This document shows, piece by piece, positions 7,721 to 16,772 of a stretch of DNA of 64,000 nucleotides. Position numbers and translations under genes: made by a program. The notes beneath the pieces were generated by a model. It had not been told where the DNA came from and did no database searches. It was given only the letters and a program-made list of their open reading frames with translations. Origin of the DNA: an uncultured Collinsella sp. (GTDB lineage: Bacteria > Actinomycetota > Coriobacteriia > Coriobacteriales > Coriobacteriaceae); the NCBI GenBank assembly GCA_958403385.1, contig CATXXC010000011.1:26166-90165 (forward strand). Direction: 5' to 3'. Every line of letters begins with the position of its first letter. Position 1 is the stretch's first letter.

Positions 7721-8725
7721 TTAGGCCTTGAGGGCCTCCTCGACGGCGACAGCGCAGGCGACGGTGGCACCGACCATGGGGTTGTTGCCCATGCCGATGA
7801 GACCCATCATGTCGACGTGCGCAGGCACGGAGGAAGAACCGGCGAACTGGGCGTCGGAGTGCATACGGCCCATGGTGTCGGTCATGCCGTAAGAGGCAGG
7901 GCCGGCGCCCATGTTGTCCGGGTGCAGGGTACGGCCAGTGCCGCCACCAGAAGCGACGGAGAAGTACTTCTTGCCAGCCTCGAGGCGCTCCTTCTTGTAG
8001 GTGCCAGCGACGGGGTGCTGGAAGCGCGTGGGGTTGGTGGAGTTACCGGTAATCGAGATGTCGACGTTCTCGTGCCACATGATGGCAACGCCCTCGCGGA
8101 CGTCGTCGGCGCCGTAGCAGTTGACGGCGGCACGGGGACCATCGGAGTAGGGGATGGTCTCGACGACCTTGAGCTCGCCCGTGAAGTAGTCGAACTGGGT
8201 CTTCACGTAGGTGAAGCCGTTGATGCGGGCGATGATCTGAGCGGCGTCCTTGCCCAGACCGTTGAGAATAACGCGCAGCGGCTTCTTGCGAGCCTTGTTG
8301 GCGTTCAGAGCCAGGCCGATAGCACCCTCAGCGGCAGCGAAGGACTCGTGACCGGCCAGGAAGGCGAAGCACTCGGTGTCGTCGGAGAGCAGCATAGCGC
8401 CCAGGTTGCCGTGGCCCAGACCGACCTTGCGGTCCTCGGCGACGGAGCCGGGAACGGTGAAGGCCTGGATGCCCTCGCCGATGATGGCGGCAGCCTCAGA
8501 AGCAGACTTGGCGCCACGCTTGACAGCGAGAGCGCAACCGAGGGTGTAGGCCCACTCGGCGTTCTGGAAGGCGATGGACTGGGTGTTGTTGACGATCTCA
8601 CGCGGGTTGAAGCCCTTGTCGGTGCAGATCTGCAGAGCTTCCTCGAGGGAGGCGATGCCGTTGTCGGCGAGGCACTTGTTGATCTTGTCAGCGCGGCGCT
8701 CGTAACCTTCGAACGTAACAGTCAT
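7721..8725 (-). CDS. GGGtGRT family protein
   Basis: A 334-residue protein carrying the motif that names its family: GGGTGRTLHPDN at residues 260-271. Other glycine-rich blocks are GLGHGNLGAM (102-111) and, near the end, MGLIGMGNNPMVGA. There is no signal peptide or membrane segment, so it is expected in the cytoplasm. The family has no established function that I know. It follows the NifU-like gene by 18 bases with a strong GGGAGGG site, so the two form an operon; this pairing points to a metal-cluster or thiol-related role, which is inference. Codon use is strongly biased, as in a highly expressed gene. Confidence 0.88.
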   Translation of the reverse strand: MTVTFEGYERRADKINKCLADNGIASLEEALQICTDKGFNPREIVNNTQSIAFQNAEWAYTLGCALAVKRGAKSASEAAAIIGEGIQAFTVPGSVAEDRKVGLGHGNLGAMLLSDDTECFAFLAGHESFAAAEGAIGLALNANKARKKPLRVILNGLGKDAAQIIARINGFTYVKTQFDYFTGELKVVETIPYSDGPRAAVNCYGADDVREGVAIMWHENVDISITGNSTNPTRFQHPVAGTYKKERLEAGKKYFSVASGGGTGRTLHPDNMGAGPASYGMTDTMGRMHSDAQFAGSSSVPAHVDMMGLIGMGNNPMVGATVACAVAVEEALKA

Positions 8726-8743
8726 AGTTATTTCCCTCCCTTT

Positions 8744-9478
8744 CTACTCGTGAACCGGGAACACGCTGGCGACGGAGTGAGTCTCCTCGTCGGTGCGCGG
8801 GTCGATGTACTTGGCAGCGTTCTCCCACTGACCATAGTGGCCCATAGCGCCAGCGATGGCCTCCTCGGGGGTCTTGCCGGCCTTGACGGCGTCGGTGAAC
8901 TTGCCGAGGTTCAGGAACTCGAACGCGATGATCTCGTTCTTGTCGTTGAGAGCCATGCGGGTGACGTAGCCCTGAGCGAGCTCGAGGTAACGAGCGCCCT
9001 TGGCCTTGGTGCCGAACATGGTGCCGACCTGAGAGCGAAGGCCCTTGCCGAGGTCGTCGAGGGAGGCGCCCACGGGCAGGCCGCCCTCGGAGAACGCGGT
9101 CTGGCTGCGGCCGTAAACGATCTGCAGGAAGATCTCGCGCATAGCAACGTTGATGGCGTCGCAGACGAGGTCGGTGTTGAGGGCCTCGAGGATGGTCTTA
9201 CCGGGAAGGATCTCGGAAGCCATGGCGGCAGAGTGGGTCATGCCCGAGCAGCCGATGGTCTCAACGAGGGCCTCCTCGATGATGCCGTCCTTGACGTTCA
9301 GCGTGAGCTTGCAGGCGCCCTGCTGAGGTGCGCACCAACCCACACCGTGCGTAAGACCGGAGATGTCGGAAATCTCCTTAGCCTGGACCCACTTGCCCTC
9401 CTCGGGGATGGGTGCGGGGCCGTGGTATGCACCCTTGGCAACGGGGCACATGTTCTCCACTTCCTGTGAGTACTGCAT
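8744..9478 (-). CDS. NifU/IscU-like iron-sulfur scaffold-type protein paired with GGGtGRT
   Basis: A 244-residue protein. The start is placed at the ATG at 9478, after GAGGAGAGG; the longer open frame upstream has no ribosome site. Its central part looks like a NifU/IscU scaffold: LTLNVKDGIIEEALVETIGC near residues 58-77 followed by GMTHSAAMASEIL. Cysteines at 11, 49, 56, 77 and 106 could bind a metal cluster. It is longer than IscU/SufU (about 130-150 residues) and differs from the SufU encoded at 11354-11788. It is the first gene of a two-gene operon with GGGtGRT. Cluster assembly is inferred from family resemblance only. Confidence 0.82.
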   Translation of the reverse strand: MQYSQEVENMCPVAKGAYHGPAPIPEEGKWVQAKEISDISGLTHGVGWCAPQQGACKLTLNVKDGIIEEALVETIGCSGMTHSAAMASEILPGKTILEALNTDLVCDAINVAMREIFLQIVYGRSQTAFSEGGLPVGASLDDLGKGLRSQVGTMFGTKAKGARYLELAQGYVTRMALNDKNEIIAFEFLNLGKFTDAVKAGKTPEEAIAGAMGHYGQWENAAKYIDPRTDEETHSVASVFPVHE

Positions 9479-9881
9479 GCCTCTCCTCTCTATCGTGTTG
9501 GCGTCCCGTCTGGGGGTCGTGGCTGGCGATTGCCGGGCGACCCTTCGAAAGGGACATGACATGCAGCCCCTATAATACCGCGAAATGCACGGAATATTCG
9601 GCGAACGGCTCAGTTTTCGTAGCGAGAAGTCCGGAAGTTTTAATTGAAACGGTTTAACTCTATGTTCTGTGGTCGTGAACTTCCGTAGAGGGGGTCCGTC
9701 TTGGGCAAGCTATTGGTCAGCTCTTGTAAGCATTGCGGGGGTTGACCTGTTGCAACGATGCCGTTCGCCGCCTGATTACTGCCTTTGGCCGCGCGAGTGT
9801 ATTGTTTTGCGTGAATGTTTTGATGGCACGCTTCAATCGTGCTGTATTGGATGGCAAGCAGATCCCGGCGAAGGGAGCGCC
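9479..9881. other. Non-coding stretch upstream of two divergent genes
   Basis: About 400 bases with no convincing gene. On the minus strand a TATTAT element near 9570 could be the -10 box of the NifU-like/GGGtGRT operon, but I see no good -35. Nothing else is recognised. Confidence 0.5.
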
Positions 9882-10694
9882 ATGCAGCGCGTTTGGAGAA
9901 CGGTTACCGGCTTTTACCATGTCTGTGCCCGCGGTACGGGCAAGCAGCTCATCTTTGAGGGCGATGAGGACCGGTGGGAGTTTTTGGAGCTGATGCGCGA
10001 GTGCTGCCGCGAGGAGGGTGTGACGGTTATCGCTTGGTGCCTTATGGGCAATCACGTGCATTTGGTGCTTGCAGATTACGAGGACAGGATGAGCGCGGCG
10101 ATGCACCGGCTGCTTTTGACGTACGCGCGGCGGTTCAATAAACGCACGAGGCGCACAGGCCATCTGTTCCAGAACCGTTTTGACCGGCGCTCGCTCGATA
10201 CCGACTGGCAGGTGATGGAGGCTATTCGCTCCGTACACGCCGATCCGCAGGAGGCGGGCGTTAGCCTAATCGAGCGTTATCCCTGGAGTAGCTTTGCGGA
10301 GCATTTGTGCGCTTACGACGGTGACGCGGCTGATGTCGCGAGGGGATTTTCTGATCCTTCTTGCGTGCTTGAGCTTTTTGGTTCTGCCGAGGGCTTTATT
10401 GCCTATTCGCTTTCGACGCCCGACGGCAGCAAGCCAGCGCTGTGCGATATGAAAGAGACAGAGTGGGAACGCAATGCCTTTGCCGGCAAGTTGGCGAAGA
10501 GTCTCGGGGTTCCGCTCAACGGGGTTAAAACTGCACCGCCGGCGCAGCGCGATACTGTTATTGTTGGATTGAACAATGCCGGCTTTACGGTGCGCCAGAT
10601 TGAGCGGTATACCGGGATTGGCAAAAGTACCGTCTCTCGTATCGTGCGCGCCCGCGCGCGAACGGCGATGCGGGCTGGCGGAAACGTGATGTAA
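9882..10694 (+). CDS. RAYT/IS200-like (Y1 transposase family) protein with C-terminal HTH
   Basis: A 270-residue protein. The start is taken as the ATG at 9882 after AAGGGAG; the open frame extends upstream but without a ribosome site. The N-terminal Y1_Tnp domain shows the metal-binding HUH signature NHVHLVL (His58 and His60) and the RTGHLFQNRFDRRS block near residue 91. The position where relatives read YIHLNPVKAG reads SVHADPQEAG here, so the tyrosine that I expect to be catalytic appears to be missing. A C-terminal helix-turn-helix (GFTVRQIERYTGIGKSTVSR) is present. It stands alone, without a partner or obvious terminal repeats, like REP-associated (RAYT) proteins rather than an active insertion sequence. 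Confidence 0.8.
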   Translation: MQRVWRTVTGFYHVCARGTGKQLIFEGDEDRWEFLELMRECCREEGVTVIAWCLMGNHVHLVLADYEDRMSAAMHRLLLTYARRFNKRTRRTGHLFQNRFDRRSLDTDWQVMEAIRSVHADPQEAGVSLIERYPWSSFAEHLCAYDGDAADVARGFSDPSCVLELFGSAEGFIAYSLSTPDGSKPALCDMKETEWERNAFAGKLAKSLGVPLNGVKTAPPAQRDTVIVGLNNAGFTVRQIERYTGIGKSTVSRIVRARARTAMRAGGNVM

Positions 10695-11290
10695 GGTCGC
10701 CTTTTCACCGCAGCTGGGGTCGTCCATACGCCGCAACCAGCGTTCAAAAGCTTGGTGAGGTAACTGCACTTCTTAATATGCATAGAACAATCGCCATCTT
10801 GCATAAAATAACGGCTCAGTCCGGGTTTGCCCGTGCCTACCCCCGTCTGCGCCGTGCAAAAAACGGAGTTTTCAGCATCGTGGTGCTGTCGGCACCGACG
10901 CAATCTTGCAACATGCGGACCCCGAAGCTATTGATCCCTGCCGTTGCGCCCCCGAAGCACGTGTCTGCGTCCCGTCAGACCGCGATGCTTGTTCTAAACA
11001 CAATATATATGCGCCTGAAGATGTTGATTAACGCTTTCGATGCGTATACACACAGCTTGGCGTGCTGAATACTCGCAAAAATGCACGCCGCTCCCTATGG
11101 GACCCGTCTGCGGCAGGCGCGAAGCGAGTCGGAGCTTCGCAGAACGGGGCTTGGCGCATTGCTTGGCGGGCCCGGGGCCCTGCCGCAGGCCTTTGGTGCT
11201 GTGGAAAACGCCCGTGTTCGCGTCTGGCTGTGTGGCAAATGTCAGACGGGGCGCCGGACGCGCGGACTTTGTGCCACCGCGCTCATTAGG
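10695..11290. other. Long non-coding stretch with GC-rich hairpins
   Basis: About 600 bases without a supported gene. Around 11107-11143 there is a nested hairpin (GCGAAGC at 11119-11125 with GCTTCGC at 11134-11140, inside TCTGCG/CGCAGA). The 12-mer AGGCGCGAAGCG near 11115 resembles the GC-rich insert beside the tRNA-Lys repeats (about 4707-4720). It could hold REP-like elements linked to the RAYT gene, but this is not shown. Confidence 0.45.
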
Positions 11291-11321
11291 TAAAAACAGA
11301 GCCGCCCGTATCGGGCGGCTC
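11291..11321 (-). terminator. Rho-independent terminator of the suf operon
   Basis: A 10-bp stem (GAGCCGCCCG with its complement, loop TAT) is followed by a T-run on the minus strand, 33 bases after the sufU stop. Confidence 0.92.
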
Positions 11322-11353
11322 GGCAATTAAAACCCTTGGATTCGGGGCATAAG

Positions 11354-11788
11354 CTACTGGTTTGTTTGCCCCTCGAGCATGCCGTCGAGGGTGCGCCAGG
11401 CGAGCTCGGCGCATTTGACGCGGGCGGGCATGTGCGAGATGTCCTGGAGCTGGGCGGCTTCGTCCAGGTCTTCCAGGTCGTCCTCGGAGAGCTTCTCGCC
11501 GCGGATCATGGCGAGGAAGAGTCCCGCCAAGCGACGCGCCTCCTCGACGGTCTCGCCGGTGATGAGGTCGGCCATGATGTCGGCGCTGGCCTGGCTTATG
11601 GCGCAGCCGTGCCCGGTAAACGAGGCTTCCTCGATTACATCGTTCTCGACACGCAGCTGCAAGGTGAGCTCGTCTCCGCAGCTGGGGTTGATACCGTCGT
11701 GCTCGTGCGTGGGAGCATCCATCTCGTACTTATAGTCGGGGTGCGAGTTGTGCTCCATAAACGTGGTGGAGGTGTACAGATTACCCAT
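11354..11788 (-). CDS. sufU: SufU iron-sulfur/sulfur-transfer scaffold protein
   Basis: A 144-residue SufU-like protein. The start is the ATG at 11788; an earlier ATG would lie deep in sufS and add non-conserved residues. Conserved ligands are visible: Cys37-Gly-Asp39 (NPSCGDELT), Cys62 (GHGCAISQAS) and Cys126 (VKCAELAW). In Gram-positive SUF systems SufU is a zinc protein that accepts sulfur from SufS and passes it to SufBCD. It overlaps the end of sufS by 8 bases, indicating coupled translation, and is the last gene of the operon, followed by a strong terminator. Confidence 0.93.
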   Translation of the reverse strand: MGNLYTSTTFMEHNSHPDYKYEMDAPTHEHDGINPSCGDELTLQLRVENDVIEEASFTGHGCAISQASADIMADLITGETVEEARRLAGLFLAMIRGEKLSEDDLEDLDEAAQLQDISHMPARVKCAELAWRTLDGMLEGQTNQ

Positions 11789-13106
11789 TGAACGTGCTCC
11801 AAACGTGATGCAGGCCGGCGACGAACTTGTCGATGTCGGCCTTGTCGTTGTAGAAGGCCACGCTGGCGCGGCAGCAGGCAAGGTTCTCGACGCCCAGCCA
11901 GGTGAGCAGCGGCTGCGCGCAGTGGTGGCCGGCGCGGATGCAGACGCCGTCCATGTCCATGATGCTCGCGACGTCGTGCGGGTGAATTCCCTTGACGTTA
12001 AAGCTCACAACGCCGTGGTGGTTGTCCCAGTAGATGGAACCGATGATTTGGACAAAGTCGAGCTGCATGAGCTCGCCCATCAGATAGTGGACGAGTGCCT
12101 GCTCGCGGGCCTGGATGCTCTCGTAACCCACGGTGTTGACCAGGTAGTCGAGTGCCGCACCCGTGGCGAAGATGCCGGCGGCGTCCTGCGTGCCGGCCTC
12201 GAATTTCTCGGGAACGGGCGCCCAGACGGCGTCCTGCTCGGTGACCGAATCGATCATCTCACCGCCGGTAAGCACTGGCGGCATGGCGTTGAGCAGGTCC
12301 ATCTTGCCCCACAGCACGCCGATGCCCATGGGGCCCATGGCCTTGTGCGCGCTAAAGGCAAAGAAGTCGGCGCCCAGGTCGGCCACATCGACCGGCATGT
12401 GCGGCAGCGACTGCGCACCGTCGACGACCAGGTAGCCGCCGTACTTGTGCACGAGCTTGCCGAGGTTCTTGACTGGGTTCTCGACGCCCAACACGTTGGA
12501 GACCTGTCCCACGGCCAGGATCTTGGTCTTGGGACCAACCTTGGCAAGAACCTCCTCGGTGGTGAGCTGGCCGGTCTTGGTGGGGTAGAGGTAGACGAGC
12601 TTGGCGCCGGTCTTGCGGCAGACCTGCTGCCACGGGATTAGGTTGGAGTGGTGCTCCATGATGGTGATGACGACCTCGTCACCGGGCTCGAGCACCGTGG
12701 GTGCAAAGCTCTTGGCGACCAGGTTGAGCGACTCGCTCGTGTTGCGAGTGAAGACGACCTCGTTGGCCTGGGGAGCGCCGATGAGGTCGGCGATCTGCTG
12801 GCGGACCTTCGCGATGGCCTCAGTGGCCTCGACGGACAGCGAGTACAGGCCACGCAGGGGGTTGGCGTTCATGCGCTGATAGAAGTCGCGCTCGGCGTCG
12901 AGCACGCAGGCAGGGCGCTGCGCGGTGGCGGCACTATCGAGGAAGGCGATCTCGGGGTGCTGCTGGAACAGCGGGAACTGTGCCTTGTAGGGATTGGTCT
13001 CGATGTCGACGGTAGGCCAGCCGCGCGAGGCCTCGTCGCTGGCGTCGAGCTCCATAGGCTCCGGTGCGGTACAGGTATCGCATTTAACGTGCTCGGTGTC
13101 GATCAT
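11781..13106 (-). CDS. sufS: SufS-type cysteine desulfurase
   Basis: A 441-residue PLP enzyme that takes sulfur from cysteine for Fe-S cluster assembly in the cytoplasm. The PLP lysine is Lys255 in SAHKAMGPMGIG and the persulfide cysteine is Cys396 in IRAGHHCAQPL, the type II (SufS/CsdA) spelling. The fold begins near residue 45 (HPEIAFLDSAATAQRP). About 40 extra N-terminal residues hold a CDTC pair and are not part of the usual enzyme; they may bind metal or be dispensable. It overlaps sufD by 4 bases and sufU by 8, so translation of the three genes is coupled. Confidence 0.95.
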   Translation of the reverse strand: MIDTEHVKCDTCTAPEPMELDASDEASRGWPTVDIETNPYKAQFPLFQQHPEIAFLDSAATAQRPACVLDAERDFYQRMNANPLRGLYSLSVEATEAIAKVRQQIADLIGAPQANEVVFTRNTSESLNLVAKSFAPTVLEPGDEVVITIMEHHSNLIPWQQVCRKTGAKLVYLYPTKTGQLTTEEVLAKVGPKTKILAVGQVSNVLGVENPVKNLGKLVHKYGGYLVVDGAQSLPHMPVDVADLGADFFAFSAHKAMGPMGIGVLWGKMDLLNAMPPVLTGGEMIDSVTEQDAVWAPVPEKFEAGTQDAAGIFATGAALDYLVNTVGYESIQAREQALVHYLMGELMQLDFVQIIGSIYWDNHHGVVSFNVKGIHPHDVASIMDMDGVCIRAGHHCAQPLLTWLGVENLACCRASVAFYNDKADIDKFVAGLHHVWSTFNG

Positions 13107-14374
13107 GCGAGCTCCTCTTCAAAGTTGTCGATCAGGTTGTTGCCCAGGCGGACGACGGCGGCGCGGGTGCGCTCGTCGGTGGCGGAAAGCGCGGCGTCCT
13201 CCAGCTTGGCGCGGATGAACAGGTCCTCGGCGGCATTTTGGTCAAGGCCGCGGCAGGCGAGGTAGAACAGCTGCTCGTCGCGGACGTGACCGATGGTGGC
13301 GCCGTGGTTGCCGGCGACGTCGTCCTCGTCGCAGAGGATGACGGGGACGGTTTTGTTGTCGACGCCCTTGTTGGCGAGCAGCACGGTCTCGCGCTCGGTG
13401 CCGGTTGCGCCCTTGCAGCCGTGCACGAGGTCGATGGTGCCGCGGTAGACCTTCTTGGACGTGCCAGTCAGCACGCCGTTGGCGTCGATCTCGCACTCGG
13501 TCTTACGACCGCGGTGGCGCAGCTCGTAGTTAAAGTCGTGCACCTGTTCGCGGGCGCCCAGGTAATCGGTATCGATGGTCACCTTGGCGGTGTCGCCCAG
13601 CAGGTCGCCGGCGAGGCCGGTGGCGCTGGCACCGGCACCCAGGACGGTGTGCTGCACGTTGACGCGCGCGCCCTCGTCTAGGAATAGACCGGTGTCATCG
13701 AGTGCGATCCAGCTGTCATCGAGCGTCTGCGTGCAGGTTACGTTGGCGGTGGCGTACTCGTAAGCGCACACGCGTAGCACAGAGCCCACGACGCCCTGGC
13801 CGTTGACGGGGGAGTCCAGGGCTATGCGCAGATCGAGTGTTGCCTGCGGACGGGCGACGACGTCGATGGCGGCGATGGCCGCGGCTGCATCGACACCGCT
13901 CACGCGCACGGTAACCGTGGCGTGCTTGTATGCGGGCACATCGATGACGATGCGCTTGGTAGCGTGCTCGGCCAAGTAGGCGTAGGCAGCCTCACCCATG
14001 CCGGTTTCGAAGGCCTCAGCAGGGGAGAGCTCTTCCTCGAGCTTAATGGCGCCGGCCTGGTAGACGGAGGTTGCGGGCACGTCGAGCTCGGTCTCGGGCG
14101 TGATGCGGGCGCGGTCGGCGGCATCACCGGGGGCGGAGGCACGACGCTCGGGGAAGCGCTCGGCCATGGCGTCCATGGCGGCGTCGAACGCGTCTGCCAC
14201 GCCGGTAAACTGCTCGTCCAAGCCCTCGACCTCAATGGTCTCGGTGGGAGCGGCGGCAAGCTCGTTAGAGAGCTCGAGCTTGGTCTGATTCATCTTCAGC
14301 CAGCCCCAAGTGGCAGCCGGCATCGCGTTGACCTGCTCGAGCGTGGTAGCAGCGGTGTTGGTTTCCTGTTTCAT
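13103..14374 (-). CDS. sufD: SufD Fe-S assembly subunit
   Basis: A 423-residue SufBD-core protein, partner of SufB and SufC in the cytoplasmic SufBC2D scaffold complex. The beta-helix core is visible in the C-terminal half (blocks such as DFNYELRHRGRKTECEIDANG near residue 270 and CDEDDVAGNHGATIGHVRDEQ near 340), with the typical helical C-terminus (LIDNFEEEL). The N-terminal third is divergent, as usual for SufD. Its start overlaps the sufB stop by one base and its stop overlaps sufS by 4 bases. SufD rather than a second SufB is assigned from length and position. Confidence 0.93.
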   Translation of the reverse strand: MKQETNTAATTLEQVNAMPAATWGWLKMNQTKLELSNELAAAPTETIEVEGLDEQFTGVADAFDAAMDAMAERFPERRASAPGDAADRARITPETELDVPATSVYQAGAIKLEEELSPAEAFETGMGEAAYAYLAEHATKRIVIDVPAYKHATVTVRVSGVDAAAAIAAIDVVARPQATLDLRIALDSPVNGQGVVGSVLRVCAYEYATANVTCTQTLDDSWIALDDTGLFLDEGARVNVQHTVLGAGASATGLAGDLLGDTAKVTIDTDYLGAREQVHDFNYELRHRGRKTECEIDANGVLTGTSKKVYRGTIDLVHGCKGATGTERETVLLANKGVDNKTVPVILCDEDDVAGNHGATIGHVRDEQLFYLACRGLDQNAAEDLFIRAKLEDAALSATDERTRAAVVRLGNNLIDNFEEELA

Positions 14375-15786
14375 TATCCGATCGCTCCTTCCATCTCGAG
14401 CTTGATCAGGTTGTTCATCTCGACGGCGTACTCCAGCGGCAGCTCCTTGGAGACCGGGTTGGCAAAGCCGTTGACGATCATGGTACGGGCTTCTTCCTCC
14501 GAGATACCGCGGCTCATCAGGTAGAACACCTTATCGTCGCCGATGCGGCCGATGGTGGCCTCGTGGCCGATGTCGACGTTCTTGGCGCGGATGTCCATGG
14601 CCGGAATAGTGTCGGAGCGGCTTTGGTCGTCGAGCATCAGCGACTGACAGCTCACGGTTGCCTTGGAGCCCTCGGCCTTGGGCGTGGCAACGATAGAGCT
14701 GCGGAAGGTCTGGATACCGCCGCTCTTAGAGATGCCCTTGGTCTCGACGGTTGCCGAGGTATCGGGTGCGTTGAGTACGACCTTGCAGCCGGTATCGAGG
14801 TTCTGACCGGCGCCGGCAAAGGTGATGCCGGTAAAGCTCGACCGGGCGCGGCGGCCGTTGAGCACGCTCATGGGGTAGAGGTAGCCCACGTGGCTGCCGA
14901 AGGAGCCACTGATCCACTCGATGTCGCCGTCCTCGTCCACGCGCGCACGCTTGGTGTTGAGGTTGTACATGTTCTTGGACCAGTTCTCGATGGTCGAGTA
15001 GCGCAGGTGTGCGCGTTTGCCCACAAAAAGCTCCACAGCGCCGGCGTGGAGGTTGGCCACGTTGTACTTGGGCGCGGAGCAACCCTCGATAAAGTGCAGG
15101 TCGGCATCGTCCTCGACGATGATGAGCGTGTGCTCAAACTGACCGGCGCCCTTGGCGTTGAGGCGGAAGTAGCTCTGCAGCGGGAAATCGAGCTTGGTGC
15201 CCTTGGGCACGTAGACAAACGAGCCGCCGGACCATACGGCGCCGTGCAGGGCCGCAAACTTGTGGTCGGTGGGCGGGATGAGTGTCATAAACTTCTCGTG
15301 GATGAGCGGTTCCCACTGCGGATCGTGCAGGGCTTCCTCAATACCGGAGTAGACGATGCCCATCTTGGACGCGGTGTCCTGCATGTTGTGGTAGACGAGC
15401 TCGGAGTCGTACTGCGCGCCGACACCCGCCAGGTAGCTACGCTCGGCCTCGGGGATGCCTAGGCGCTCAAAGGTGTTCTTGATGTCGTCGGGCACCGACT
15501 GCCAGTCGTGCTTTTGGTCGGTGTTGGGCTTGACGTAGGTGACGATGTTGTCCATGTCCAGGCCCTCGATGGAGGGGCCCCACGTCGGATCCGGGAAGCG
15601 GTTGAAGATTTCGAGGGACTTTAAGCGCAGGTCGAGCATCCACTGCGGCTCGTCCTTTTTGGCGCTGATCTCGCGCACGATGTCGGGCGTGATGCCGGCG
15701 TCGAGGCGCTCGAATCCCTCCTCGCCATAGGTGAAGTCGTAGAGGCTGCGGTCGATGTCCGCGACCTCGGTGCGGTTCTTGGTCAT
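14374..15786 (-). CDS. sufB: SufB Fe-S assembly scaffold subunit
   Basis: A 470-residue SufB, the most conserved part of the SufBC2D scaffold on which clusters are built. Family blocks include EPQWMLDLRLKSLEIF (residues 46-61), FVYVPKGTKLDFPLQSYFR near 192, the EGCSAPKY block near 235, and SFTGITFAGAGQNLDTGCK near 315. It ends with the SufBD C-terminal motif MNNLIKLEMEGAIG. It lies 12 bases after sufC and overlaps sufD by one base. Confidence 0.96.
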   Translation of the reverse strand: MTKNRTEVADIDRSLYDFTYGEEGFERLDAGITPDIVREISAKKDEPQWMLDLRLKSLEIFNRFPDPTWGPSIEGLDMDNIVTYVKPNTDQKHDWQSVPDDIKNTFERLGIPEAERSYLAGVGAQYDSELVYHNMQDTASKMGIVYSGIEEALHDPQWEPLIHEKFMTLIPPTDHKFAALHGAVWSGGSFVYVPKGTKLDFPLQSYFRLNAKGAGQFEHTLIIVEDDADLHFIEGCSAPKYNVANLHAGAVELFVGKRAHLRYSTIENWSKNMYNLNTKRARVDEDGDIEWISGSFGSHVGYLYPMSVLNGRRARSSFTGITFAGAGQNLDTGCKVVLNAPDTSATVETKGISKSGGIQTFRSSIVATPKAEGSKATVSCQSLMLDDQSRSDTIPAMDIRAKNVDIGHEATIGRIGDDKVFYLMSRGISEEEARTMIVNGFANPVSKELPLEYAVEMNNLIKLEMEGAIG

Positions 15787-15798
15787 TGCGTCGCCCCT

Positions 15799-16599
15799 TT
15801 ACGCCTGCTGCTCGGCAGCGGCGGCCTCGGCCTGGGCGCGCTGCTCGGCGGCCTCGCGCTCGAAGGTCTCAAAACCGTTCTTGTCGATCCAGGGGATGAG
15901 CGAGGCGTCGTCCTCGCGCACGATGTGGCCCTTGACCATAACGTGGACGCGGTCGACATCCAGGTGCTCCAAGATGCGCGTGTTGTGTGTGATGATGAGC
16001 ATGGAGCCGTCGCAGCTCTTGCGGTAGGCGTCCATGCCGTGGCTGACGGTGGACAGGGCGTCGACGTCTAGGCCCGAGTCGGTCTCGTCGAGGATGGCGA
16101 GCTTGGGCTGCAGCAACAGGAGCTGGAGCATCTCGACCTTCTTCTTCTCGCCGCCCGAGAAGCCCACGCCCAGCTCGCGGTTGAGGTACGCGGTATCCAT
16201 GTTGAGCTCTGCCGCGAGCTCCTTGACGCGACGGCGGAACTCCTTGCCCTTCATCTCCAGGCCGGGGCGGCCGGCGATGCTGGCGCGCAAAAAGCTCGAC
16301 AGCGGCACGCCCGGAATCTCGACCGGGGCCTGGAAGCTCAGGAACAGGCCGGCGCGCGAGCGCTTGTCGGTGGTGAGTTCAGTGATGTCCTGGCCGTCAA
16401 AGACGATGCGGCCGTCGTTGACCGTGTAAACGGGGTCGCCCATGACCAGGTGGCCGAGGGTGGACTTGCCGGCACCGTTGGGTCCCATCAGAACGTGGGT
16501 CTCGCCGGCGGCGACGTTGAGGTTGACGTTGTGGAGGATGGTCTTCTCGTCCACGGAGGCGGTCAGACCTTCGATGGAAAGCAGCGGATTTGCGCTCAT
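15799..16599 (-). CDS. sufC: SufC Fe-S assembly ATPase
   Basis: A 266-residue ABC-type ATPase that powers SufBC2D. The start is set at the ATG at 16599, after GAGAGGGA, giving MSANPLLSIEGL; an upstream ATG would add 10 residues. Walker A is GPNGAGKST near residue 39, the ABC signature is FSGGEKKKVEMLQ near 148, and Walker B reads LAILDETDSGLDVDAL near 170, all in the SufC spelling. The C-terminal tail after about residue 240 is a charged Ala/Glu-rich extension not usual in SufC. It is the first gene of the operon sufC-B-D-S-U. Confidence 0.96.
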   Translation of the reverse strand: MSANPLLSIEGLTASVDEKTILHNVNLNVAAGETHVLMGPNGAGKSTLGHLVMGDPVYTVNDGRIVFDGQDITELTTDKRSRAGLFLSFQAPVEIPGVPLSSFLRASIAGRPGLEMKGKEFRRRVKELAAELNMDTAYLNRELGVGFSGGEKKKVEMLQLLLLQPKLAILDETDSGLDVDALSTVSHGMDAYRKSCDGSMLIITHNTRILEHLDVDRVHVMVKGHIVREDDASLIPWIDKNGFETFEREAAEQRAQAEAAAAEQQA

Positions 16600-16663
16600 G
16601 CTGTCCCTCTCTGTATATGGTGTACTCATAGGTGTACTAAACCCTAGGAATCTTCTCGGAATA

Positions 16664-16691
16664 AAGTTACTATGGGTTCGGCGTTAGTCAA
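16664..16691 (-). promoter_or_regulatory. Predicted suf operon promoter
   Basis: Read on the minus strand: TTGACT (16686-16691), a 16-base spacer, then TAACTT (16664-16669). It leads into sufC about 65 bases downstream. The two 31-bp operators lie just upstream of the -35 element. Confidence 0.6.
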
Positions 16692-16728
16692 GGGAAAACC
16701 CGACTAATCCACTCGACTTTTCAAATTC

Positions 16729-16759
16729 TGGGACAAAATAACCTGTTGTGTTTGTCCCA
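16729..16759. promoter_or_regulatory. Operator 1 (31-bp inverted repeat) between suf and rrf2
   Basis: TGGGACAAA, 13 bases, TTTGTCCCA: perfect 9-base arms. It shares the inner AACCTG with operator 2. Probably a binding site for the adjacent Rrf2 regulator. Confidence 0.75.
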
Positions 16760-16772
16760 CTTACTTTAAATT

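Noticed and set aside
7544..9469. Long plus-strand open frame of about 640 codons
   Set aside because: It lies exactly opposite the GGGtGRT and NifU-like genes, which have family motifs and ribosome sites. Its composition is that of a reverse-strand shadow in high-GC DNA.
10778..11330. Several overlapping small open frames after the RAYT-like gene
   Set aside because: They overlap one another on both strands, have no ribosome sites and run through hairpins.
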